A stretch of DNA of 16,725 nt from Rickettsiaceae bacterium (GTDB lineage Bacteria; Pseudomonadota; Alphaproteobacteria; Rickettsiales; Rickettsiaceae), in assembly GCA_028372485.1 (NCBI GenBank), contig JAOMYS010000011.1, positions 1 through 16,725 of the forward strand, read 5' to 3'. How positions within the stretch are numbered: the first letter of the stretch is position 1; the number at the start of each line of letters is the position of its first letter. Both the position numbers and the translations under genes were made by a program. The notes beneath the pieces are model-generated. The model searched no databases, was not told the origin of the DNA, and was given only the letters and a program-made list of their open reading frames with translations. Below are positions 1 through 7,690 of this stretch, in pieces.

Positions 1-103
1 CTTATTGTAAGTGTAATAAACCAATTATGTCAATAAGATTGAAAGCGATAGAGACGATTCTAATAACGAAAGATGTAAGAAATATTGTTAGGGTATATTT
101 TTG
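1..103. other. Left-edge intergenic stretch downstream of dnaN
   Basis: This AT-rich stretch follows the stop codon of the minus-strand dnaN gene. I see no convincing coding frame, tRNA or strong hairpin with a T run in it. Confidence 0.5.
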
Positions 104-1264
104 CTAAACTTTTACTGGCATTATAACAAAGTTATTAGACTCATTCTCTTTGCTTTTTATAAGTACTGGTGAGAATGAATCTTTGAAGTATATATCGACT
201 TGATCTTCTTTGATTGCTCCTAGGACATCGCTGATATATTTGGGATTAAAGCCAATGGTAATTTCTGTTCCAGAAAATTTGCAATAATTATTTTCATCCT
301 CGGAAAAGCTGAGATCTTCATTTGCTGAACCCTTTGTTTCGCCAAATGCTGTTACCTTCATTGCTTTGTCATTTATGATAAGCTTTACAGCGCGGAATTT
401 ATCAACGGTAATAGTGGCAACACGGTCAATGGCGCTAGCAAGTAATTTTGTATTCACAGTAAGAAGTGATGTGTTATCCGAAGGGATAAATCCGGAATAA
501 TCTGGAAAATTGCCGTCAATGAGTTTTGAAATTAACAATAAATTATTGCACAGGAACTTTATCTTGTTAGTGGCAAGAGAGATTTGTACATCTGACTGTA
601 TATTTCTGGAATCTTTGATAATCTTCAGTAGTTCTGCCACAGTTTTTTTGGGAATAATAGCGCCGAAATCTTTACTTTTTTCCGCAAGGTCAGTAGTAGC
701 AATTGATAATCTATGACCATCGGTTGCTACTCCACGAAAGTCTTTATCCTTGATGTGCAGATATATGCCATTCAGATTGTAACGAGTTTCATCTGTAGAT
801 ACTGAAAAATGTGTATACTCAATAATTTTTGCAAGCTCGGTACAAGAAACCCCAAAGGAATTATTGGAATCAATATCTTCCATCTCGGGAAAGCCCTTGG
901 CTGGAAGTGTTAAAAGTTCAAAATGACAATTGCTCCCTATGATCTCAAGCTTACCTGAGTCATGAGATTGTTTTAATTTCACTTCAGAATCTGGGATTTT
1001 GCGTATGATATCTGAAATAGTTTGCGTGGAAACACTTGTCCCCCCCTCCGAAATTACCTTAGCCCCTATGGATTGCTTTAGATATATATCCATATCCGTA
1101 GCTGATATTTCTAGCATGTTATTTTTTGCAATAAGTTTTATATTGCTAAGTTCTGATAATACGTTTCTCTTTTCAACAACTGACGTTGTGAAGCTTAAAG
1201 CATGCGCTAAATCCTTTGTTTGAATGGAGATTTCTAAATTATTTTCATTTTTAGATTGAGTCAT
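104..1264 (-). CDS. dnaN: DNA polymerase III beta subunit (sliding clamp)
   Basis: The product is the ring-shaped dimeric clamp that encircles DNA and tethers the replicative polymerase and other repair and replication factors. The 386-residue protein is slightly longer than the roughly 366-residue E. coli clamp and spans all three clamp domains. Seen in the sequence: an N-terminal segment VVEKRNVLSELSNIKL, the middle-domain stretch DETRYNLNGIYLHIKDK followed by TDGHRLS (near residue 183), and the family-typical C-terminus ending VIMPVKV. From recalled family sequences it resembles rickettsial clamps closely over the whole length. The ATG start gives about ten extra N-terminal residues before the first conserved strand, and no clear Shine-Dalgarno precedes it, so a slightly later start cannot be excluded. 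It lies 65 bases downstream of the oxygenase gene on the same strand. It is not flanked by dnaA or recF here. Confidence 0.97.
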   Translation of the reverse strand: MTQSKNENNLEISIQTKDLAHALSFTTSVVEKRNVLSELSNIKLIAKNNMLEISATDMDIYLKQSIGAKVISEGGTSVSTQTISDIIRKIPDSEVKLKQSHDSGKLEIIGSNCHFELLTLPAKGFPEMEDIDSNNSFGVSCTELAKIIEYTHFSVSTDETRYNLNGIYLHIKDKDFRGVATDGHRLSIATTDLAEKSKDFGAIIPKKTVAELLKIIKDSRNIQSDVQISLATNKIKFLCNNLLLISKLIDGNFPDYSGFIPSDNTSLLTVNTKLLASAIDRVATITVDKFRAVKLIINDKAMKVTAFGETKGSANEDLSFSEDENNYCKFSGTEITIGFNPKYISDVLGAIKEDQVDIYFKDSFSPVLIKSKENESNNFVIMPVKV

Positions 1265-1329
1265 AAGAGCATATTTTGATTTACATTATCTAATGTCATA
1301 TCCCAAAAATCATAATAAATCCAGATATA

Positions 1330-2274
1330 TTAATCCGCTTTATATTTGCTCAGTGCGGCATTTGTCCACTCGGAGTAAGTCATATTTGGTTTATAGCGAT
1401 CATTGTATTTTGTTATAGTTGAATTGATAACAGTATCCATTGGAAGGTCAAAGAACATAGCAAATGCATATCTTGAATATCCACCATATGCTTTTTTCAC
1501 TAAATGTTCTGTTGCTACGATTGTACCATTAGTTATCAATTCACCAGTCTCGCCAACTTGAAAAATCAATACATCACTCGGTATCGGTACTGCCTGTCCA
1601 CGAACATATAAACCAGAGCCTTCTGGTTGATCTGCTACTTGCCCATCTTTTATAAATGTGGCTGCTGTTAGACCGGTGATGACGCTATGGTCGCGATGCA
1701 TGCCGCACCAATTTGGATTTCCAGTATTATCTGGAAGATCAATAGGTGCATAATATAGCATTCTGCCAAGCCCCGTAGTGTTAATTCTACCGACACCTAC
1801 AAGTTCCATAACATCTTTTCCAGTATTATAAATAATCTGAGCAAGGTCTAGATAATACGTTTTAAATTCAGGAAATGATTCTGGCCATATATTTTCCTCT
1901 CCGGTTTTTTCTGGTACAAATGCGTAATATGATCCTTTATGAGAATCTACCATGCCGTTAAATTTTTCTACGCCGTAAGACCATCCACGTATGTTATTAT
2001 TTTCAGGAGAACATGATGTTTTTTGTTTTTCGGTAAGATGCACGAATTTTCGCGCTACTTTTATATAATTTTGGTAAGCTTGTGAATATTTAGGAACTCC
2101 TCTAAAGGCAACAAATCCATAGATGTGTAGATGCTTTATAATTTCTTTTTTTTGTTCGTGACGCTTACTATACGAAAATATTTGGTAATCTGGGCTATTA
2201 TATGCCAATGTAATAGTGGCATTATTTATTATTAGAATCAATAAGATTAATATTGACGATATAATTCTGGACAC
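1330..2274 (-). CDS. Exported 2-oxoglutarate/Fe(II) oxygenase-like protein (isopenicillin N synthase superfamily)
   Basis: Proteins of this superfamily use Fe(II) and O2, usually with 2-oxoglutarate, to oxidise small molecules or proteins. Residues 46-60 (IIKHLHIYGFVAFRG) resemble the non-haem dioxygenase N-terminal domain. The double-stranded beta-helix core carries a probable iron triad: H193-x-D195 (in GMHRDHS) and distal H257, followed by R268 for the co-substrate carboxylate. The usual RxS motif reads R-Y-A here. Residues 1-24 form a classic signal peptide (hydrophobic IISSILILLILII, then TITLA before YNSPD), which is unusual for a family that is normally cytosolic. The start is GTG, chosen because a strong ribosome-binding site lies six bases upstream. 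The gene diverges from glutamine synthetase and precedes dnaN. Substrate unknown. Fold assignment is fairly sure; export is inferred. Confidence 0.8.
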   Translation of the reverse strand: MSRIISSILILLILIINNATITLAYNSPDYQIFSYSKRHEQKKEIIKHLHIYGFVAFRGVPKYSQAYQNYIKVARKFVHLTEKQKTSCSPENNNIRGWSYGVEKFNGMVDSHKGSYYAFVPEKTGEENIWPESFPEFKTYYLDLAQIIYNTGKDVMELVGVGRINTTGLGRMLYYAPIDLPDNTGNPNWCGMHRDHSVITGLTAATFIKDGQVADQPEGSGLYVRGQAVPIPSDVLIFQVGETGELITNGTIVATEHLVKKAYGGYSRYAFAMFFDLPMDTVINSTITKYNDRYKPNMTYSEWTNAALSKYKAD

Positions 2275-2280
2275 TTTATG

Positions 2281-2288
2281 CCACCTCT
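2281..2288 (-). promoter_or_regulatory. Strong Shine-Dalgarno fixing the GTG start of the oxygenase gene
   Basis: On the minus strand the sequence reads AGAGGTGG, then six bases, then GTG. This near-ideal ribosome-binding site supports the GTG start, and so also the signal peptide that begins there. Confidence 0.75.
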
Positions 2289-2494
2289 GTATTTTATTTT
2301 TCTCAGGGAAACTACAGTGCGTTTTATAATAGGCAAGCTATTTTTATAGATATCAGCAGTTGTATTTACTTACTTGTTGCAATTTATCAATGGGTGATTG
2401 AATCATCAAACTTATTATATGCTTGCTCTGCTGGATAAGTTTTTATATAAGTTCATCTGGGTGCTAAATATAGCTAATGATAGAAAATAAATAT

Positions 2495-2501
2495 GATGAG
2501 G
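2495..2501 (+). promoter_or_regulatory. Shine-Dalgarno deciding the glutamine synthetase start
   Basis: GATGAGG lies five bases before the ATG at 2507. The in-frame ATG at 2477 has no such site, and starting there would add ten residues that the family lacks. Confidence 0.65.
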
Positions 2502-2506
2502 TGTTA

Positions 2507-3559
2507 ATGGAAATTTCAGTTGCAGAATATATCTGGCTAGATGGTACAAAGCCATCTGGGAAATTAAGATCAAAGACTAGGTTAACGCCACTTCCGGATC
2601 ATCCTAAAATATCGGATTTTCCTGAGTGGAGTTTTGATGGCTCATCCACTCAGCAAGCACAGGGTAGCGATTCTGACTGTATATTGAAACCTGTTAATTA
2701 CGTTTTAGATCCGTTGTGTGATGGCGGAGATTACCTTGTATTGTGCGAGGTGATGAACCCAGATGGGACAGTGCATGAGTCAAATACACGTGCTTTACTT
2801 AGGAAGATTCTAGAGAAAGGTGGGGACAAGCATGAAACATGGTTAGGATTTGAGCAGGAATATACTATGTTCAAGAAGAACATACCTCTTGGATGGCCGG
2901 AACATGGATTTCCTGGAATACAAGGGCCTTACTATTGCGGAGTTGGTAGCGAACAAATTTTTGGAAGGGAGCTTGCAAATAGACACAGAGAGTGCTGCCT
3001 TGATGCTGGTATATTATATTATGGTATGAATGCAGAAGTAATGCCAGGTCAGTGGGAGTATCAAGTTGGATATAGAGGCGCTGATGACGAAGACGCTGGA
3101 GCGTTAAACGTTGCAGATCATACTTGGTTTGCGAGATGGATCATGCATAGATTAAGCGAAGAGTACGATATACATATTTCGCTTGAAAATAAGCCGGTAA
3201 AAGGTGACTGGAACGGTGCTGGGATGCATACTAATTTCTCAACGAAAGATATGCGCGCCCCAGAGACAGGGCGTGGCACTATAGAGATGGCTATATCTAG
3301 GTTAGAGTCTAGGCATAAGGAACATATATCGGAATATGGGGAAAAGTTAGAAGAAAGGTTGACTGGTGATCACGAAACATCAACGATACATGAATTTTCA
3401 GCGGGAGATGCAGACCGTGGAAGATCAATTAGAATTCCACGTCCTGTGGCAATAAAAGGATATGGTTATATTGAAGACCGTAGACCAGGAGCGAATGCAG
3501 ACCCTTATAAAGTAGCTATGCTTTTGATATCTACAATATGTGGTATTGAAGTTAAATAA
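2507..3559 (+). CDS. Glutamine synthetase, type II (GSII, eukaryote-like)
   Basis: The enzyme makes glutamine from glutamate, ammonium and ATP in the cytosol. The 350-residue length fits the short type II family, not the roughly 470-residue GlnA type I enzyme. It begins with a beta-grasp domain (AEYIWLDG at 6-13, DGSS at 44-47). The catalytic domain carries GFEQEY (114-119), NAEVMPGQWEYQ (175-186), WNGAGMHTNFST (235-246) and EDRRPGANADPY (323-334), which supply metal, glutamate and ATP ligands in characterised enzymes. The phrases GPYYCGVG and EVMPGQWE resemble plant and animal enzymes at least as much as rhizobial GlnII. No adenylylation tyrosine motif of type I is present. The gene is followed after 70 bases by the sdh operon, which has its own promoter. 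The family call is secure; the origin of the gene is open. Confidence 0.95.
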   Translation: MEISVAEYIWLDGTKPSGKLRSKTRLTPLPDHPKISDFPEWSFDGSSTQQAQGSDSDCILKPVNYVLDPLCDGGDYLVLCEVMNPDGTVHESNTRALLRKILEKGGDKHETWLGFEQEYTMFKKNIPLGWPEHGFPGIQGPYYCGVGSEQIFGRELANRHRECCLDAGILYYGMNAEVMPGQWEYQVGYRGADDEDAGALNVADHTWFARWIMHRLSEEYDIHISLENKPVKGDWNGAGMHTNFSTKDMRAPETGRGTIEMAISRLESRHKEHISEYGEKLEERLTGDHETSTIHEFSAGDADRGRSIRIPRPVAIKGYGYIEDRRPGANADPYKVAMLLISTICGIEVK

Positions 3560-3570
3560 TGCGATTCTTC

Positions 3571-3599
3571 TTGTCACTAACTGTAATTGATTATAAAAT
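3571..3599 (+). promoter_or_regulatory. Putative sigma-70-type promoter of the sdh operon
   Basis: TTGTCA (3571-3576) and TAAAAT (3594-3599) are separated by exactly 17 bases, and each matches the consensus hexamer at five of six positions. The pair sits about 30 bases upstream of the sdhC start in the only real gap before the operon. Not proved experimentally. Confidence 0.55.
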
Positions 3600-3630
3600 T
3601 TGTTTCGATTTGAACATAAGTAACTAGATT

Positions 3631-4008
3631 ATGCAGAAAGAGAAAAAAAGCAGACCGTTATCTCCTCATTTGAGCATATATAAACCGCAGATCAGTTCTG
3701 TGCTTTCTATAGGGCATCGTATTAGTGGTGTTGGTTTGTTTTTGGTGTTATCTATTTTTTGTTGGTGGTTTGCTTTATGGGTATTTGATAATTTTGATAG
3801 TTCATATTTGGAGATCATGGATAACAACATTGTACAAATCCTATTACTCATTGCTAGCTATGGATTTTTTTATCATTTATGCACAGGGATTAGGCATCTG
3901 ATTTGGGATACTGGCAGGGGTTTTTCAATATGCGCTATTTCATATTCAGGCTGGATTGCGATTATTATTTCTTTTGCACTTACTGCAATTTATTGGGTAT
4001 TAGGGTGA
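3631..4008 (+). CDS. sdhC: Succinate dehydrogenase cytochrome b556 subunit
   Basis: SdhC is one of two membrane anchors of respiratory complex II. It holds haem b and part of the ubiquinone site. The 125-residue protein shows the family signature RPLSPHLSIYKPQ (8-20) and SIGHRISG (26-33), where S26 and R30 match the quinone-site residues S27 and R31 of E. coli. Three membrane helices can be recognised (about 33-52, 68-88 and 103-124). H82 in FYHLCTGIRHLIWD is the probable haem ligand. It opens the sdhCDAB cluster just after a good promoter. The ribosome-binding site is weak, as often in these AT-rich genomes. Length and motif order are normal. Confidence 0.96.
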   Translation: MQKEKKSRPLSPHLSIYKPQISSVLSIGHRISGVGLFLVLSIFCWWFALWVFDNFDSSYLEIMDNNIVQILLLIASYGFFYHLCTGIRHLIWDTGRGFSICAISYSGWIAIIISFALTAIYWVLG

Positions 4009-4036
4009 CTTTTTATAAATCAAGATTATAAAATTT

Positions 4037-4411
4037 ATGTTTAGATCAAATTTATCGAAAGCGAAAAATTTAGGCTCCAGTGGATCTGGCTCGGGGCATT
4101 GGTGGCATCAAAGATTTACTGCCATAATAATGGTCCTGTCTGTGGTTTGGCTATTTTCTTTTTCATCGAGCGTGAAAGGCTTAGGAGCAAGCGGGATCAT
4201 TGAGATAATGAAAGAACCATGCAATATTGTTATGCTTACGATTTTTATCATAACAGCTTTTTATCACTCAGTGCTTGGTATGCAAGTAGTGATAGAAGAT
4301 TACATTTCATGCAGGGCAGCAAGACTCGCCCTCTTATTGATGATACAGATTTTTTCAATAGTGACAGTCACTTCTTTTATAGTAGCAATCATATACATGC
4401 TTGCTAGCTGA
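4037..4411 (+). CDS. sdhD: Succinate dehydrogenase hydrophobic membrane anchor subunit
   Basis: SdhD pairs with SdhC to anchor complex II in the inner membrane and complete the haem b and ubiquinone sites. The 124-residue protein has a polar glycine/serine-rich N-terminus, then HWWHQRFTAI (21-30), three predicted membrane helices, and HSVLGMQVVIEDY (77-89). H77 fits the haem ligand and D88-Y89 fits the quinone-site Asp-Tyr pair of E. coli SdhD. It starts 28 bases after sdhC and ends before the sdhA start chosen here. The family is weakly conserved in sequence, but the motifs and the position between sdhC and sdhA make the call firm. Confidence 0.93.
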   Translation: MFRSNLSKAKNLGSSGSGSGHWWHQRFTAIIMVLSVVWLFSFSSSVKGLGASGIIEIMKEPCNIVMLTIFIITAFYHSVLGMQVVIEDYISCRAARLALLLMIQIFSIVTVTSFIVAIIYMLAS

Positions 4412-4439
4412 AATATATCAATTATGGAAATACAGATTT

Positions 4440-6227
4440 ATGACTAAGCCTTATAACATTGTTAACCACGAATTTGATGTCATAGTAGTAGGCGCTGGTG
4501 GTGCTGGTCTTCGGGCAACTTTTGGTATGGCAGAAGCTGGGCTTAGCACGGCTTGCATTAGTAAAGTGTTTCCTACAAGAAGCCATACCGTTGCAGCTCA
4601 AGGGGGGATCAGTGCCGCTCTTGGTAATATGGGAGAGGATGATTGGCGCTGGCATATGTATGATACTGTAAAAGGATCGGATTGGCTTGGTGACCAAGAT
4701 GCTATTGCATATATGTGTAAGCACGCAGCTGAGAGCATTATGGAACTTGAACATTATGGCGTGCCATTTTCAAGAAATAAGGAAGGTAAGATATATCAGC
4801 GTCCATTTGGTGGAATGACTACTGAATATGGTAAGGGAAAGCCAGCTCAAAGAACATGCGCTGCAGCTGACAGGACTGGTCATGCTATTTTACACACTTT
4901 ATATCAGCAAGCTCTAAAACATCAGGCGCAATTTTTTATAGAATATTTTGCAACGGATCTCATCATGGAAGATGGTGAGTGCAAGGGTATTATCGCTTGG
5001 AATTTGGATGATGGGGCTCTTCATATTTTCCGTGGTCATACTGTAATACTTGCAACAGGCGGTTATGGTAGAGCATATTTTTCTGCGACATCTGCTCATA
5101 CTTGTACAGGTGATGGTGGAGGGATGTGTATTCGTGCTGGTATTCCTATGCAGGATATGGAGTTTGTTCAGTTTCATCCAACTGGCATTTACGGTTCAGG
5201 TTGTTTAATTACAGAAGGATCAAGGGGTGAAGGAGGGTATCTTATCAACTCCAAAGGTGAGCGTTTTATGGAACGTTATGCACCATCTGCGAAGGATTTA
5301 GCCTCACGTGATGTAGTCTCTAGAGCCATGACTATTGAGATCAGAGAGGGTAGAGGGGTAGGAGAGCATAAGGATCATGTATTCTTGCATCTGAATCACC
5401 TGCCACCTGAAGTGCTTGCAAGTAAGCTCCCAGGTATTTCTGAGACAGCAAAGATATTTGCAAATGTAGATGTAACAAAAGAGCCAATCCCTGTTCTTCC
5501 AACCGTGCATTACAATATGGGTGGAATCCCGACTAATTATCATACAGAAGTTTTGACTTTAAAAGAAGGGAAGCAGGAAGTAGTACGTGGATTGATGGCT
5601 ATCGGTGAGGCTGCTTGTGTTTCTGTACATGGTGCAAATAGGCTTGGTTCTAACTCGCTTCTTGATCTGGTCGTCTTTGGGAGAGCTGCAGCGCAGAGAG
5701 CTGCTCAGATTATTGAGAAAGGGGCTTCGCATAAGACTCTAAAGCCAGATACAATATCCAAATTGATTGATAGGTTTGATAAAGCAAGGAACGCAAAAGG
5801 TCGTACATCTGTCGCTTCTCTCAGGTTAAAAATGCAAAAAACTATGCAAAACCATGCTGCAGTTTTTAGAACGAAAGAAAGCTTAGTGGAAGGAAAGAAA
5901 CTTATCGATGAGATAAGAAAAGAATACAAAGAAATTAAAGTTACTGATCGTTCAATGATTTGGAACAGTGATTTGGTGGAAGCTTTTGAGCTTGAGAATT
6001 TGCTTGATCAGGCAGTACTTACCATGCATGCTGCTCTTAACCGAAAGGAAAGCAGGGGCGCACATGCAAGGGAAGATTTTCCTGATAGAAATGACAAAAG
6101 CTGGATGAAGCATAGTATATTATGGCTTGATAAGTCTGGTAAGGTAAAAATAGATTACAAAGATGTTGTTTTAGATACCAATACTGATGAAGTAGAAACA
6201 GTTAAGCCTGTAAAGAGAGTATATTGA
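4440..6227 (+). CDS. sdhA: Succinate dehydrogenase flavoprotein subunit
   Basis: SdhA oxidises succinate to fumarate in the TCA cycle and passes electrons to the SdhB iron-sulfur clusters. The 595-residue protein matches the usual length near 590. It shows the FAD dinucleotide fold GAGGAGLRA (18-26), the covalent FAD histidine H49 in RSHTVAAQGG, the HPTGIY motif (246-251), EGSRGEGG (259-266) and SRDVVSR with the catalytic-loop arginine. Further on are VLPTVHYNMGG and HGANRLGSNSLLDL. It is strikingly similar to rickettsial SdhA throughout, including the MTK-YNI start. An in-frame ATG at 4401 overlaps sdhD but would add 13 residues absent from relatives; the ATG at 4440 has GGA 11 bases upstream and is preferred. 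Third gene of sdhCDAB. Confidence 0.98.
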   Translation: MTKPYNIVNHEFDVIVVGAGGAGLRATFGMAEAGLSTACISKVFPTRSHTVAAQGGISAALGNMGEDDWRWHMYDTVKGSDWLGDQDAIAYMCKHAAESIMELEHYGVPFSRNKEGKIYQRPFGGMTTEYGKGKPAQRTCAAADRTGHAILHTLYQQALKHQAQFFIEYFATDLIMEDGECKGIIAWNLDDGALHIFRGHTVILATGGYGRAYFSATSAHTCTGDGGGMCIRAGIPMQDMEFVQFHPTGIYGSGCLITEGSRGEGGYLINSKGERFMERYAPSAKDLASRDVVSRAMTIEIREGRGVGEHKDHVFLHLNHLPPEVLASKLPGISETAKIFANVDVTKEPIPVLPTVHYNMGGIPTNYHTEVLTLKEGKQEVVRGLMAIGEAACVSVHGANRLGSNSLLDLVVFGRAAAQRAAQIIEKGASHKTLKPDTISKLIDRFDKARNAKGRTSVASLRLKMQKTMQNHAAVFRTKESLVEGKKLIDEIRKEYKEIKVTDRSMIWNSDLVEAFELENLLDQAVLTMHAALNRKESRGAHAREDFPDRNDKSWMKHSILWLDKSGKVKIDYKDVVLDTNTDEVETVKPVKRVY

Positions 6228-6257
6228 TACTTGCGGATAAGACAATAAGAGGAAGAT

Positions 6258-7043
6258 ATGGCAGAGTTTAGATTACCTCCAAATTCAAGAATAACAAAGG
6301 GCAAGGTGCATGTTGGCGTAGAATCTGGCGATTCTTCTCGAAAGTTAAAAATATATCGTTATGACCCAGATTCGGGGGAGAACCCAAGATTAGATACTTA
6401 TACTATTGATCTTGACAAGTGCGGCCCCATGGTGCTTGATGCTTTGATCAAAATCAAGAATGAAATAGACCCCACACTTACGTTTCGTCGTTCTTGCCGC
6501 GAGGGGATTTGCGGAAGTTGTTCAATGAATGTTGATGGAACTAATACTCTTGCATGTATAAAACCGATTGAGGAAATATCTGGGGATATAAAAATTTATC
6601 CACTTCCGCATATGGATGTTGTAAAAGACCTAATTCCGGATATGACACATTTCTATGCTCAATATGAGTCCATACAGCCGTGGTTAAAATCTGATACCCC
6701 TATATCGAAAGGAAAAGAAAGGCTGCAATCTGAAGAAGATAGAAAAAAGCTAAATGGGCTTTATGAATGTATTTTATGCGCATGTTGCTCTACTTCTTGC
6801 CCGAGCTACTGGTGGAATGGTGATAAATATCTAGGACCTGCAATATTACTGCAAGCATATAGATGGCTTGCAGATTCAAGAGATGAGGCAGCTGGTGAGC
6901 GTTTAAAGGAGCTGGAAGATTCATTTAAATTATATCGCTGCCATACAATAATGAATTGTACAAAAACTTGCCCTAAAGGTCTTAATCCAGCAAAAGCAAT
7001 TTCCGAGATTAAGAAGAAAATAGTCGAGCGCAAAGGGCTATAG
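6258..7043 (+). CDS. sdhB: Succinate dehydrogenase iron-sulfur subunit
   Basis: SdhB relays electrons from FAD in SdhA to ubiquinone at the membrane anchors. The 261-residue protein has the N-terminal ferredoxin domain with C80, C85, C88 and C100 for the [2Fe-2S] cluster. The C-terminal domain carries C171, C174, C177 and C181-P, then C228, C234 and C238-P, the ligands for the [4Fe-4S] and [3Fe-4S] clusters. Every expected ligand is present. The ATG has a good ribosome-binding site (GAGGA) a few bases upstream and follows sdhA after 30 bases, so it is surely the last gene of the operon. A palindromic repeat cluster begins about 70 bases past the stop. Confidence 0.98.
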   Translation: MAEFRLPPNSRITKGKVHVGVESGDSSRKLKIYRYDPDSGENPRLDTYTIDLDKCGPMVLDALIKIKNEIDPTLTFRRSCREGICGSCSMNVDGTNTLACIKPIEEISGDIKIYPLPHMDVVKDLIPDMTHFYAQYESIQPWLKSDTPISKGKERLQSEEDRKKLNGLYECILCACCSTSCPSYWWNGDKYLGPAILLQAYRWLADSRDEAAGERLKELEDSFKLYRCHTIMNCTKTCPKGLNPAKAISEIKKKIVERKGL

Positions 7044-7115
7044 TCAATTTATTTTGCTTTGGTGATGTTATAATTCCCTTGCTTGCCTACCTGTAAATAG
7101 TCATGCAACAACGCC

Positions 7116-7224
7116 AAGCGACCGCTAAGGGAGCTATACGGAATCCTCTTATCAGTAGAATCAACCTCTATACTTTAGAGATCTCGTATAATTCGCAAAG
7201 AGCTCATTTACGAGATGACAGGTT
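7116..7224 (+). repeat. Composite palindromic repeat, copy 1
   Basis: The copy has half A (CGACCGCTAAGGGAGCTATA then CGGAAT), a 29-base variable spacer, then half B. In half B, TCTCGTA at 7182-7188 pairs with TACGAGA at 7209-7215 and is followed by TGACAGG. The left arm of half A (TTCCGT) is missing here, so this is a left-truncated copy. Confidence 0.85.
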
Positions 7225-7228
7225 AGGC

Positions 7229-7415
7229 TGTCTTTCCGCACGTGACTTTCCTTCCACTGTCTTTCCGTAAGCGACTGCTAAGGGAGCTATACGGAATCTC
7301 ACACCGGGCAGAGCCAAGCTTCATGTTTTAGAGATCTCGTATAACTCGCAAAACGCTCGCATGCGGGATGACAGGTTGAGGACTTTTATATAGTAATTCT
7401 CCAATTTACATTGAT
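7229..7415 (+). repeat. Composite palindromic repeat, copy 2 (most complete)
   Basis: The order is a roughly 30-base leader (TGTCTTTCCGCACGTGAC, 7229-7246), half A (7258-7297), a 29-base spacer, half B (about 7327-7376), then a tail. In half A, TTCCGTA (7263-7269) pairs with TACGGAA (7290-7296), and AGC with GCT inside across one bulged base, giving a hairpin with a 13-base loop. Half B pairs TCTCGTAT with ATGCGGGA using G-T wobbles. The tail (AGGTTGAGG... to CTCCAATTTAC) recurs after half B at 13152-13191. Confidence 0.85.
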
Positions 7416-7483
7416 GAGAGTGAGAAAATTTGTTATTGCGTAAATGACTTTTTCCTTACACAATACCCATGCAGGCAACGCCA

Positions 7484-7545
7484 GTCACGTGCGGAATGGC
7501 AGTGGTGTTCAGGTCGCATGCAGAATGACGATAGAGAGAGCTAGC
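7484..7545 (-). repeat. Inverted, degenerate fragment of the same repeat family
   Basis: GTCACGTGCGGAA (7484-7496) is the exact reverse complement of the leader motif at 7234-7246. A looser second fragment (GTCGCATGCAGAATGACG) follows. It looks like a decayed copy in the opposite orientation. Confidence 0.6.
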
Positions 7546-7690
7546 CACAATCCATCTAAATTACTGTAGTTTCTACTTTTAATACAATTACATCTACTGG
7601 ATATTACCTCAAGAAAATTATTTGATTGCTCTTATGTTTAACAAGTGTTAGCATACTTCCTTCCAATATGAGATTAATTTGAATAGATAT

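Larger units (their letters stand above)
2275..2506. promoter_or_regulatory. Divergent intergenic region between oxygenase and glutamine synthetase genes
   Basis: Both flanking genes read outward, so this stretch must hold promoters for both. It contains several A/T hexamers such as TATAAT near 2320, but I could not pair any with a well-spaced -35 element on either strand. No NtrC-type or other operator is recognisable. Nothing else is seen here. Confidence 0.4.
7044..7690. other. Repeat-filled intergenic region between sdhB and infA
   Basis: This 647-base gap has no credible gene on either strand. It holds two copies of a composite palindromic repeat (7116-7224 and 7229-7415), an inverted fragment of the same family (7484-7545), and about 150 bases of plain AT-rich sequence ahead of infA where the infA promoter should lie. 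I could not choose a well-spaced promoter there. Confidence 0.7.

Noticed and set aside
4401..4439. Earlier ATG for sdhA overlapping sdhD
   Set aside because: The 13 added residues are not seen in related SdhA proteins, which start at MTK.
7116..7415. CRISPR-like appearance of repeated blocks with variable spacers
   Set aside because: The spaced blocks are two different hairpin sequences, not one direct repeat, copies are few, and no cas gene is present.
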